From an uncultured Collinsella sp. (GTDB taxonomy: Bacteria; Actinomycetota; Coriobacteriia; Coriobacteriales; Coriobacteriaceae), in NCBI GenBank assembly GCA_937926755.1, contig CALBBA010000310.1:1-9251 (forward strand): DNA of 9,251 nucleotides, read 5' to 3'. The notes below the pieces were generated by a model. It had not been told where the DNA came from. It saw only the letters and a list, made by a program, of their open reading frames with translations, and made no database searches. Every line of letters starts with the position of its first letter. Within the stretch, counting starts at the first letter, position 1. Below are positions 1 to 7,141 of this stretch, one piece after another. Both the position numbers and the translations under genes were made by a program.

Positions 1-1051
1 AGCGCACATCGCTGCCAGCGGGGTGCTTGGGTTGAGCGGGCACGGAGAGCTGCTTGGAATCCATAACGCTTCGGATGCGAGCCAGCGAATCAGCACTCAT
101 CTGAGACGCCTCGCCCACAAACATAAGCTTGGTCATGGCCGTCGGCACCACGGCCGAAAAGATCGCGTAAAACGTAAAATTGACCATAAAGTGCGCGAAG
201 TCCGTCTCGCCCGGCGCCAGCAGCAGCGCCACGGGCAAAAGAAATGCCACAAGGCCGTTGAGCGCAGTAAGGTTGAGCACCTGCGGACCCCGGCAAAACG
301 TACCCGCATAGTTTTGCGCCATATCGGCGTATTCGGCGATCGCGTCGTGGAACGCCTTAAAGGAATAGACCGTCTGCTGAAACACCTTGACCACGGGAAT
401 GCCGCGTACGTATTCGGTACCGGTCTTGTTCATCTTGACCAGCGCGCCCATGTAGGCCTTCATGAACTCGGCGCCCTTGCCGCTCATCATGGTGGCCATG
501 GCGCCAAGCGAAACGGCGACCGAGATAAGGCATGCCACGCCCAAGCGCCAATCGAGGGCGAAAAGCAGCACGAGCAGACCTGCGACCATGGCGGTGGCGC
601 CGGCGATATCGGGTAGCATGTGCGCGAGCAGGGTCTCGGTGGAGGCGGCGCATCCGTCTACGATACGGCGCAGCTCACCGGTGGCGTGTGTGTCAAAGTA
701 GCCAAGCGGCAGCTTAAGCAGGTGCTCGCTCGTAGCCTTGCGGATATTGGACGCGCAACGAAACGCGGATAGGTGTGTGCACATGAGCCCCACGAAATAA
801 ATCACGATGCTCACCAGGGCAAAACCGACGGCCCACCAACCATACATCGCGATGTCGGTGGCCTCGCTCCAGTTAGGTGCCACGGCGATCAGATCGCGCG
901 CGACAAGCCAAATGCACACGTACGGGCCAAAGCTCAGCAGCTGCGAGAACGCCGAGAGGGCCATACCCAAATATGTTAGGAATTTACGGTCGCCGGCATA
1001 TGCAAGCAGCTCGCCGATGCCGCCACCTTCCTTTTTCGATCCCTTTGCCAT
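1..1051 (-). CDS. ABC exporter half-transporter, membrane domain (partial, C-terminal ATPase domain off the window)
   Basis: This minus-strand frame is open from an ATG at 1051 to the left edge, giving about 350 codons. The reading frame encodes a type I ABC exporter transmembrane domain. Hydrophobic helices lie near residues 22-50, 69-95, 145-190 (two helices), 260-285 and 287-313. The first coupling region has the family pattern LPLGYFDTHATGELRR followed by IVDGCAASTE, and the second has VRGIPVVKVFQQ. The Walker motifs and signature would lie beyond base 1, so they cannot be checked. An AGGA ribosome site sits about 5 bases before the ATG. In such exporters the protein normally works as one half of a heterodimer, so a second ABC gene is expected to the left. 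The substrate is not readable from the sequence. Pairing with a divergent AraC regulator is common for metal-chelate or small-molecule transporters, but that is inference only. Confidence 0.88.
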   Translation of the reverse strand, partial: MAKGSKKEGGGIGELLAYAGDRKFLTYLGMALSAFSQLLSFGPYVCIWLVARDLIAVAPNWSEATDIAMYGWWAVGFALVSIVIYFVGLMCTHLSAFRCASNIRKATSEHLLKLPLGYFDTHATGELRRIVDGCAASTETLLAHMLPDIAGATAMVAGLLVLLFALDWRLGVACLISVAVSLGAMATMMSGKGAEFMKAYMGALVKMNKTGTEYVRGIPVVKVFQQTVYSFKAFHDAIAEYADMAQNYAGTFCRGPQVLNLTALNGLVAFLLPVALLLAPGETDFAHFMVNFTFYAIFSAVVPTAMTKLMFVGEASQMSADSLARIRSVMDSKQLSVPAQPKHPAGSDVR

Positions 1052-1070
1052 GAGATTCCTTTCTAACGGC

Positions 1071-1099
1071 TTGAGAGTTAACCGTAAAAAACTTATCAT
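1071..1099 (+). promoter_or_regulatory. Candidate sigma-70-type promoter of the AraC-family gene
   Basis: TTGAGA at 1071-1076 and TATCAT at 1094-1099 are separated by 17 bases on the plus strand. This predicts a start near 1106 and a leader of about 60 bases before the TTG codon at 1166. The -10 hexamer overlaps the -10 hexamer of the candidate minus-strand promoter, so the two could compete. The call rests on hexamer match and spacing only. Confidence 0.5.
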
Positions 1100-1123
1100 G
1101 GGCGTGTTAGCCATGGCTCACAA
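1095..1123 (-). promoter_or_regulatory. Candidate promoter of the ABC transporter gene
   Basis: Read on the minus strand, TTGTGA (1118-1123) and CATGAT (1095-1100) are separated by 17 bases, giving a start near 1088 and a leader of about 37 bases. A perfect 10-bp palindrome, AGCCATGGCT, fills 1109-1118 between the hexamers and could be a regulator half-site or chance. The -10 matches the consensus at four of six positions, so this is weaker than the opposite promoter. Confidence 0.35.
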
Positions 1124-1165
1124 TCGAGCCAGGCGTGGACGTTTCTGTAAAGGAAAGGGACGCTT

Positions 1166-2170
1166 TTGCAAATACGGCGGGCAGCGACCGACATAACCGA
1201 GCTCTACGCACCGCAGTTTGAGCAGTTTGGCCTGGAGCTTACCGGCAAGGGCGCCGTCTTTACCGGCGAGGTGGCAAACGATCGGGCGCACGGACGCGCA
1301 TGGATCATGCCCCTTTCCCCCACCTGCATCGTCATGGAGCATTACATTACCCCGACGCACGATATGTACCTGGCCGAATACACACCCGAACCGTACGCGT
1401 GCGTGAGCGAGGTCAGCGCGCCCACGCTCATGTGCATGCCCGAAGCCGGCATAACGCCTGCGAACCTTAAACCCCTGCATGGACCGTGGCCAAACAATGC
1501 CGTGTGCAGCTTTATCCAAGATAACTGTGGCGAGGAGTTAAGCCCACTGTTTGCAGGGCGGCTCTATCACTCGCGCTCGGTGCTCTTTTTGCCTGGATAT
1601 TTTGACGAACTGGAGCACCGCTATCCCACCGAGTTCGCGGGAATCTTTGAGGCGTTTGCCGAGCCGTGGCACGAGGAAGCGACGTCTGCCATCTGCCACA
1701 CACTACGCCGAATCAACGAGGACCGCGCTCGCGCCGTAGGCGGGCATGTCTATATGCAGGGCATCGTGGAGACCATGGTCGCGGAGCTCGCCTGTTCGCG
1801 CGCGGCCCACAAGCAGGCGCGGCAGGCGGCAGACACACACGTCAGCATAACCATTGCCGAAGAAGCAACGGCAATGATTGAGCGCGCGCTCGACAAAGGC
1901 AGTCGTGTGGGTATCAACGAGGTGGCCGAGAGGCTCTACACAAGCCGCTCCAAACTATGCGCCACCTTTAAGGCCCAAACTGGCGAGTCCCTGGGCGCCT
2001 ACATTCGCAGACGCCGTATGGAGCGAGCACAGGACCTTTTGACCGACAGCGCGCTTACGATAGCCCAAGTGGCAGAGCGTCTAGGCTACCCTCAGCAGGC
2101 TGCCTTCGCCCAAGCCTTCAAACAATACACCGGCACCACCCCCACCGCTTGGCGAAGCAAGCATCGCTAA
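1166..2170 (+). CDS. AraC/XylS-family transcriptional regulator
   Basis: The product is a 334-residue regulator with a C-terminal AraC DNA-binding domain holding two helix-turn-helix units. The first is near residues 248-270 (VGINEVAERLYTSRSKLCAT), the second near 297-320 (LTIAQVAERLGYPQQAAFAQ), ending in the usual TGTTPTAWR. The N-terminal 230 residues are a presumed effector-sensing part with no motif I can name. The start is chosen as TTG at 1166 because the purine-rich AGGAAAGGGA lies 5 bases upstream, while the first in-frame ATG would remove about 47 residues. The gene is divergent from the ABC exporter with a 114-bp gap, so it most likely regulates that transporter and possibly itself. 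It converges on the next gene with a 64-bp gap in which I see no clear terminator. Confidence 0.9.
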   Translation: MQIRRAATDITELYAPQFEQFGLELTGKGAVFTGEVANDRAHGRAWIMPLSPTCIVMEHYITPTHDMYLAEYTPEPYACVSEVSAPTLMCMPEAGITPANLKPLHGPWPNNAVCSFIQDNCGEELSPLFAGRLYHSRSVLFLPGYFDELEHRYPTEFAGIFEAFAEPWHEEATSAICHTLRRINEDRARAVGGHVYMQGIVETMVAELACSRAAHKQARQAADTHVSITIAEEATAMIERALDKGSRVGINEVAERLYTSRSKLCATFKAQTGESLGAYIRRRRMERAQDLLTDSALTIAQVAERLGYPQQAAFAQAFKQYTGTTPTAWRSKHR

Positions 2171-2234
2171 GGCCCAAGCTCCCTGGCCGTAACGGAGCGA
2201 TTAATTAGCCGCCGCCCATCAGCTCGCCCAGGAT

Positions 2235-3599
2235 CTAAACGTCAAGATGCGCACAATCAAGCGCCTTTTTGATAAGAGGGACAGATCGATCAGCCAAATA
2301 CAACGGAATGTTGAGCACCCCGTCGTCGAGCTTTAGGTTCTTAAGTGAGTAGCGGACCCTCAGTGGAGTCGTCTCCGCATGCTTGTCGGCATAGTACTTA
2401 AGGCTCTTGGAATGAACGACCTCTCCCGATTTGACCTCGACGGGAACGATTTCGTTTCCGACTTGAATCAAAAAATCGACTTCGTGTTTCGGTTTCTCGT
2501 TTGTCCAATAGCGTGGAGCGACATCCAGCTGCAGAAGCAATGCCTGAAGCACATAGTTCTCGGCAAACGAACCTTTGAACTCGGAAAATAGCGCATCCGA
2601 GATGGCAAAAGCGGACGCATCCAGCCTTGCCATGCGGCGTAGCAAACCGACATCAAGACAGTAGACTTTAAATGCCTTGAGGTCATCGTATGCAGAGAGC
2701 GGCACGCCACCGGCAGCATTAAGGCGAACCGCCATGATGAGCCCAGCATCGGCAAGCCATTCCAGAGCATCCTCGTATTCTCGAGCACGAGCCCCCTCGC
2801 GCACCGCACCCCAAACGAACTTTTTATTCTCGCGCGCCAACTGAGTTGGAATCGAGTTCCATATTTGCGAAAGCTTGGCGAACTGCGCATGGCCACCATG
2901 CTTGGCAAAATCGCGCTCGTAGGAATCCAAGAGATCGGACAACACCTTATCGACCTGAACGATATCGCCCGTCTCCACCCACCGACCAAGAGCCTCTGGC
3001 ATGCCGCCACATGCAAAATAACGACGAAGATGCTCGACGAGACGGATATGGAAGAAATCGGGCACTGTCTCGATCTGATCCAGGCCGCCAAGGTATTCGT
3101 CGTAGTTTGCAGCGCCCTCGGCTTTCAGAAACTCGGAAAAGCTCATAGGGTGCATCTCCATGAACTCGACCTTTCCCACCGGAAAAGCGCTGGTCTCACG
3201 GGACAAGCGAACGCCCAACAAAGACCCTGCGCATGCGACGTGATACTCGGGGGCTTCGTCACAGAAGTATTTAAGGGCGCCGACTGCAGAAGAGCAATCC
3301 TGGATCTCATCAATAATAAGCAGCGTCTCGCCGGGATCGATAGGCTGTCCAAGTGCCAGGGAAAGGTTTGAGATGATCCGCCGAGGATCGCGCGTACCTT
3401 CGAAAAACTGAGCGTACTCGCTCTGTACCCCAGGTGACGGTTCCTCGAGCGTCAGATACACAAAATTGCGGTACGAGGTTCGACCGAACTCCTTAAGCGC
3501 CCACGTCTTTCCAACCTGGCGCGCCCCCTTAAGGATAAGCGGCTTACGATATTCTGACGCTTTCCAAGCGTTAAGCTTGGCAATGATATCTCGCTGCAT
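2235..3599 (-). CDS. AAA+ ATPase with C-terminal DUF4143 nuclease-like domain
   Basis: The 454-residue protein has Walker A GARQVGKT at residues 25-32, Walker B LLIIDEIQ at 93-100 and a sensor-like segment AGSLLGV. The C-terminal DUF4143 region carries a PD-(D/E)XK-like pattern: Glu347, Asp375 (in EVDFLI), then Glu388 and Lys390 (in VEVKSG). The length matches the family. These ATPases are widespread in gut bacteria and archaea, often as single genes in many copies, and their role is not established; a link to mobile elements or defence is often suspected. The ATG at 3599 has GGGAGG 7 bases upstream. The gene is clearly poorer in GC than gatCAB and is isolated between convergent AraC and a gene-free stretch, which suggests lateral gain. 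A large palindromic element lies 20 bases upstream of the start and may control it. Confidence 0.92.
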   Translation of the reverse strand: MQRDIIAKLNAWKASEYRKPLILKGARQVGKTWALKEFGRTSYRNFVYLTLEEPSPGVQSEYAQFFEGTRDPRRIISNLSLALGQPIDPGETLLIIDEIQDCSSAVGALKYFCDEAPEYHVACAGSLLGVRLSRETSAFPVGKVEFMEMHPMSFSEFLKAEGAANYDEYLGGLDQIETVPDFFHIRLVEHLRRYFACGGMPEALGRWVETGDIVQVDKVLSDLLDSYERDFAKHGGHAQFAKLSQIWNSIPTQLARENKKFVWGAVREGARAREYEDALEWLADAGLIMAVRLNAAGGVPLSAYDDLKAFKVYCLDVGLLRRMARLDASAFAISDALFSEFKGSFAENYVLQALLLQLDVAPRYWTNEKPKHEVDFLIQVGNEIVPVEVKSGEVVHSKSLKYYADKHAETTPLRVRYSLKNLKLDDGVLNIPLYLADRSVPLIKKALDCAHLDV

Positions 3600-3618
3600 G
3601 ACCGAACCTCCCGCAAAG

Positions 3619-3693
3619 AAACTTCCGTAAACGTGATATTTCCCACATTTTACCCTAGGTAAAACGTGATATTTATCACATTTACGGAAGTTT
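3619..3693. promoter_or_regulatory. 75-bp dyad-symmetric element upstream of the DUF4143 ATPase gene
   Basis: Arms at 3619-3638 and 3674-3693 are inverted repeats matching at 19 of 20 positions, centred on base 3656. The centre holds a second pair of perfect 7-base arms, TTTTACC (3648-3654) and GGTAAAA (3658-3664). The 13-base string AAACGTGATATTT also occurs twice as a direct repeat (3629-3641 and 3662-3674), each followed by an A/T-rich CACATTT. The right copy forms a palindrome GTGATA-TT-TATCAC. The element ends 20 bases before the ATPase start, on the promoter side, so a multi-site operator or promoter region is likely. I could not pick a convincing -35/-10 pair inside it. Confidence 0.6.
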
Positions 3694-3729
3694 TAAGCTC
3701 GTTTCGCCACACTTTCATCACATTCAAAA

Positions 3730-3756
3730 GACGGAGGCGCTACTTGCGCCTCCGTC
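3730..3756 (-). terminator. Rho-independent terminator, minus strand, probably for the gatCAB operon
   Basis: A perfect 11-bp stem GACGGAGGCGC (3730-3740) pairs with 3746-3756 around a 5-base loop. Read on the minus strand, the stem is followed at once by TTTT, as in intrinsic terminators. On the plus strand there is no immediate T run. The only minus-strand genes reading towards it are gatCAB, which end about 195 bases away at 3951. Confidence 0.75.
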
Positions 3757-3801
3757 ACCATCTTTCTATCAGCCCGCCTGACCCGAACGGCCGAGTCGTC
3801 T

Positions 3802-3944
3802 GGCCGGGGAAGCCCCGAGTCGCCGGGGTGTTTGCTCCAAATGAGTTCCGCATGCAAAGAAGGCCACTAAATGTGGCCTTCGTCTTGCATAGGACTGTTT
3901 GAAATTTGGAGCAAACACCCCGGCGACTCGGGGCTTCCCCGGCC
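3802..3944. repeat. 143-bp nested hairpin with perfect 41-bp inverted arms
   Basis: The arms at 3802-3842 and 3904-3944 are exact reverse complements over 41 bases; the outer ends read GGCCGGGGAAGCCCCG and its complement, the inner ends GGAGCAAAC-type sequence. The 61-base interior continues the fold: AGT/CC at 3844-3849 with 3892-3896, ATGCAA (3852-3857) with TTGCAT (3885-3890), and a 9-bp stem at 3859-3881. Each arm can also fold by itself (CCCCG with CGGGG). The right arm ends 6 bases short of the gatB stop codon, so the element lies between gatB and its downstream terminator. It carries no open frame that looks like a gene. A MITE-like insertion or a pair of inverted dispersed repeats around a terminator are both possible; no target-site duplication is convincing. 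Confidence 0.85.
3859..3881 (-). terminator. Terminator-like hairpin at the core of the long inverted repeat
   Basis: A perfect 9-bp stem GAAGGCCAC (3859-3867) pairs with GTGGCCTTC (3873-3881) around TAAAT. On the minus strand it is followed by only TTT then GC, so the U tract is short; on the plus strand there is none worth the name. It would be the first hairpin met by transcripts leaving gatB, apart from the long arms. It may act as a weak terminator or simply as the tip of the larger fold. Confidence 0.45.
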
Positions 3945-3950
3945 TCGCAG

Positions 3951-5627
3951 CTACGAGAGCGACGTTCTCAGCAACTCGTTGAAGAGCTTCGGGTTGCCCT
4001 TGCCGCGGCTCGCCTTCATGCACTGGCCCACCAAATAGCCGATGACCTTCTGGTTGCCGTCACGGTACTGCTGCGCCTGCTCGGCACAGTTTACCAGCAC
4101 CTCGTCCACGATCGGCTGCAGCGCGCCGGCGTCGCTCACCTGACGCATGCCGCGCTCGTCGACGATCTTGTTGGGATCGTCGCCGGTTTGGGCCATGGCC
4201 TCAAACACCTCGTGCGCCTGGTTGGAGCTGATGGCATCGGTCGCGAGCAGCTTGGCAAGCGCTGCCACCTGAGCCGGCGCGATACCGGACTCGGCCAGCG
4301 ACACGCCCGCGCCCTTAAGGTAGGCAATCATCTCGTTCACCAGCAAGTTCGCGACCGTCTGGGCCTCCTTGCCAGCCATACCGGCAGCGGCGGCCTCAAA
4401 GAAGTCGGCAAACTCGGGGTCGCCGGCAATCTGCTCGGCGTCGGCCGTCTTAATGCCAAAGTCGGCCTCAAAACGGACGCACTTGGCATCGGGCAGCTCA
4501 GGGATCTCGCCACGGCAGCGGTCGATGAACTCGTCGTCCAGATCGAACGGCGCCAGGTCGGGATCGGGGAACAGGCGATAGTCGTCGGCCGTCTCCTTGA
4601 CGCGCATAACCACGGTGCGCTTACGGCTGGGCTCCCAGTGGCGGGTCTCCTGATAGATGATGCCGCCCTCCTCGAGCACCTCGGCCTGACGGCAGATCTC
4701 GTAGGCAAGGCCGTCATGCAGGCTCTTAAACGAGTTGAGGTTCTTGAGCTCGGTCTTGGTTCCCAGCTTGGTCTCGCCGCGGCGACGCAGCGACACGTTG
4801 CCGTCGCAGCGCATGGAGCCCTTCTCCATGGAGCAGTCCGAAATGCCCAGCGTCACAAAGATGCGACGGAGCTTCTCCATAAACAGGCGAGCCTCCTCGG
4901 GCGTACGCAAGTCGGGCTCAGTGACAAGCTCGATGAGCGGCGTGCCGCAGCGGTTGTAGTCGACGAGCGACTCGGCAGCAGCGGTAATGCGGCCCTCGGC
5001 ACCGCCCACGTGCACCATCTTGGCGGCATCCTCCTCCATGTGGATGCGCAGGATGCGAATGGGCACCGTGTAGGAACCGTCCTCGCGGCGCTCAGGCATC
5101 TGCAGGTTGGACGCGTCGTAGCTGGCCAGATGGCCGGCACGCTGATTGCCTTCGCGCATGGTCGACGTCATGGACGTGGACAGGCCCTCGGCGTTGGCCG
5201 AAGCGCTCGCCAGGCTCTGAGCCTCGGCCTCGCCGAATGCGCAGTCGGGGCGCTCGGCGGCACCGCGACCGGTCACGTCCAGATCCAGGTGGCCGTACAT
5301 GGCAAAGGCGACCGGACCCTGCGTGGTCTGGAAGTTCTTGGCCATATCGGGATAGAAGTAGTGCTTGCGGTAGAACATCGAGTGGCGCTGGATCTCGCAG
5401 TTGGTGGCGAGGCCGGCCTTGACGATGCTCTCGATGGCGCGCTTGTTAGGCACCGGCAGGGCGCCGGGCAGCCCCAGGCACACCGGACACACGTTGGCGT
5501 TGGGCTCGTCATCGTGGCTGAGCTTGCAGTTGCAGAACATCTTGGTGTCGAGTGCGGTGAGCTCGGTGTGGATCTCCAGACCGATCACGGCCTCCCAATC
5601 CTGCAGGACCTCGGAAAACTCCTTCAT
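3951..5627 (-). CDS. gatB: Aspartyl/glutamyl-tRNA amidotransferase subunit B
   Basis: GatB binds mischarged Glu-tRNA(Gln) or Asp-tRNA(Asn), activates the side chain with ATP and receives ammonia from GatA. The metal-site motif GLEIH is at residues 16-20. The zinc-type cysteines are Cys32, Cys34, Cys47 and Cys50 (CNC...CPVC). RIHMEEDAAK is at 194-203 and DYNRCGTPLIELVTEPD at 223-239. The C-terminal helical and YqeY-like tail, ending in NPKLFNELLRTSLS, is complete. At 558 residues the protein is well over the usual 475-510. The excess lies mainly at about 120-185, an Ala/Ser/Glu-rich stretch where homologues have only a short hairpin, with a smaller extra piece after residue 203. The ATG at 5627 overlaps the gatA stop by one base (TAATG), so translation is probably coupled. 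A GGGAGG lies about 9 bases upstream inside gatA. Confidence 0.97.
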   Translation of the reverse strand: MKEFSEVLQDWEAVIGLEIHTELTALDTKMFCNCKLSHDDEPNANVCPVCLGLPGALPVPNKRAIESIVKAGLATNCEIQRHSMFYRKHYFYPDMAKNFQTTQGPVAFAMYGHLDLDVTGRGAAERPDCAFGEAEAQSLASASANAEGLSTSMTSTMREGNQRAGHLASYDASNLQMPERREDGSYTVPIRILRIHMEEDAAKMVHVGGAEGRITAAAESLVDYNRCGTPLIELVTEPDLRTPEEARLFMEKLRRIFVTLGISDCSMEKGSMRCDGNVSLRRRGETKLGTKTELKNLNSFKSLHDGLAYEICRQAEVLEEGGIIYQETRHWEPSRKRTVVMRVKETADDYRLFPDPDLAPFDLDDEFIDRCRGEIPELPDAKCVRFEADFGIKTADAEQIAGDPEFADFFEAAAAGMAGKEAQTVANLLVNEMIAYLKGAGVSLAESGIAPAQVAALAKLLATDAISSNQAHEVFEAMAQTGDDPNKIVDERGMRQVSDAGALQPIVDEVLVNCAEQAQQYRDGNQKVIGYLVGQCMKASRGKGNPKLFNELLRTSLS

Positions 5628-7141
5628 TACAGCTCGCCTCCCTTCCCGGCAAAATCGGGCGCGACGGAAAGCGCGGGCGCACCCGTGGCGGCATCGGCAA
5701 AGCCGCGCTCCAGGGCACGGGCAAACGTGAGCAGCTGACGGTCCTTAAAGGCCGGACCCACCAGCTGGGCAGAAACGGGCAGCTGAGTATCCTCGCCCAG
5801 GCCCAGCGGCACCGAGATACCGCCGTTGCCGCAAATGTTGAGCGAGATGGTGTACAGGTCCGAAAGGTACATCTGCGTGGGGTCGCTGATCTCGCCAAAC
5901 TTAAAGGCCGTGCGCGGCGAGGCGGGCATGAGGATGGTGTCCACCTTGGCATACGCGGCGTCGTAGTCCTGCGTGATGAGCGTGCGGGCCTTTTGCGCGG
6001 CGTAGTAGTACTTGTCGTACACGCCCGAGCTCAGCAGGTAGGCGCCGAGCATCTGACGGCGCTTGGCCTCGGCGCCAAAGCCGTGGGCGCGCGACAGCGA
6101 GCTCTGGTCGGACAGGTTGGCGCAGCCCTCCTCCTGATAGCCGTAGCGGATGCCGTCGAAGCGAGCCAGGTTGGAGAACGCCTCGGCCGGGCCGATGACG
6201 TAGTAGGCGGCGATGGCGGCGTCCAGGTGCGGCAGGTCGACCTCGACCAGCTCGGCACCCTGGTTCTGCAGCTCCTGGGCGGCGCGCTGAACAGCAGCCT
6301 TGACCTCGGGCGTCAGGCCCTCGGCTTCCATAAACGCGGGAATGATGCCCACGCGCTTACCCTCGATGCTGTCGTTGAGGTGCTCGGTAAAGTCGACGGC
6401 GCAATCCTGGCTGGTGCAGTCGTACGGGTCGTGGCCCGCGCCGGTGAGCGCGTTCATGGCCAGCGCGACGTCCTCGACCGTGCGGCCGAAGGGGCCAACC
6501 TGGTCGAGCGAAGAACCAAAGGCCACCACGCCGTAACGGCTCACGGCGCCATACGTGGGCTTAAAGCCCACCACGCCGCACAGCGACGCCGGCTGGCGAA
6601 TGGAGCCGCCGGTGTCCGAGCCCAGCGAGAGCGCGACCTCGCCCGCGGCGACGGCGGCAGCAGAGCCACCCGAGGAGCCGCCGGGCACGCGCTCGGTATC
6701 CCAGGGGTTGTTGGTGCGGTGGAAGGCCGAGCTCTCGGTAGAGCTACCAAAGGCGAACTCGTCCATGTTGGCCTTGCCCATGGGCAGGCAGCCGGCGTCG
6801 AGCATGCGCTGGACGCAGGTGGCGGTGTAGACGCTCTGATAATCCTCAAGCATGCGGGAAGCGCAGGTGGTGCGCGTGCCCACGAGGTTCATGTTGTCCT
6901 TGATGGCCAGCGGCACGCCCGCGAGCGGGGGCAGCGGCTTTCCGGCGGCGCGGTCGGCATCCACGCGCGCGGCGGCCTCGAGCGCGAGCTCGGGCGACAC
7001 CTGCAGGAACGCCTGGACTCCGCCCTCGCGCGCCTCGATGGCGGCAAGGGAGGCCTGAGCAACCTCGGTAGCGGTAAAGTCGCCGGCGGCAACGCCCGCG
7101 GCGATCTGGGCGGCGGTAAGGGAATCGAAGCTCTGCGCCAT
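5627..7141 (-). CDS. gatA: Aspartyl/glutamyl-tRNA amidotransferase subunit A
   Basis: GatA is the glutaminase subunit: an amidase-signature enzyme that releases ammonia from glutamine and passes it to GatB. The Ser-cisSer-Lys triad is intact: Lys81 in PLAIKDN, Ser156 in VPGGSSGGSAAA, and Ser180 in GSDTGGSIRQPAS, the positions expected from characterised GatA proteins. FKPTYGAVSRYG follows, as in the family. The 504-residue length is normal to slightly long. Its ATG at 7141 shares a base with the gatC stop codon, and its own stop overlaps the gatB start in the same TAATG form, so the three subunits are made in a fixed order from one message. Confidence 0.98.
   Translation of the reverse strand: MAQSFDSLTAAQIAAGVAAGDFTATEVAQASLAAIEAREGGVQAFLQVSPELALEAAARVDADRAAGKPLPPLAGVPLAIKDNMNLVGTRTTCASRMLEDYQSVYTATCVQRMLDAGCLPMGKANMDEFAFGSSTESSAFHRTNNPWDTERVPGGSSGGSAAAVAAGEVALSLGSDTGGSIRQPASLCGVVGFKPTYGAVSRYGVVAFGSSLDQVGPFGRTVEDVALAMNALTGAGHDPYDCTSQDCAVDFTEHLNDSIEGKRVGIIPAFMEAEGLTPEVKAAVQRAAQELQNQGAELVEVDLPHLDAAIAAYYVIGPAEAFSNLARFDGIRYGYQEEGCANLSDQSSLSRAHGFGAEAKRRQMLGAYLLSSGVYDKYYYAAQKARTLITQDYDAAYAKVDTILMPASPRTAFKFGEISDPTQMYLSDLYTISLNICGNGGISVPLGLGEDTQLPVSAQLVGPAFKDRQLLTFARALERGFADAATGAPALSVAPDFAGKGGEL

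Noticed and set aside
2171..2234. Search for a bidirectional terminator between the convergent AraC and ATPase genes
   Set aside because: No stem with a flanking T run was found in the 64 bases.
3666..4023. Short open frames on both strands sharing the peptide PGKPRVAGVFAPN
   Set aside because: The shared peptide is simply the perfect inverted repeat read on opposite strands. There is no ribosome site or protein-like composition.
3906..5738. A 610-residue plus-strand open frame across gatB
   Set aside because: It is the antisense shadow of gatB, rich in His/Leu/Gly/Ala from the complementary strand of a GC-rich gene. The minus strand carries every conserved GatB motif.
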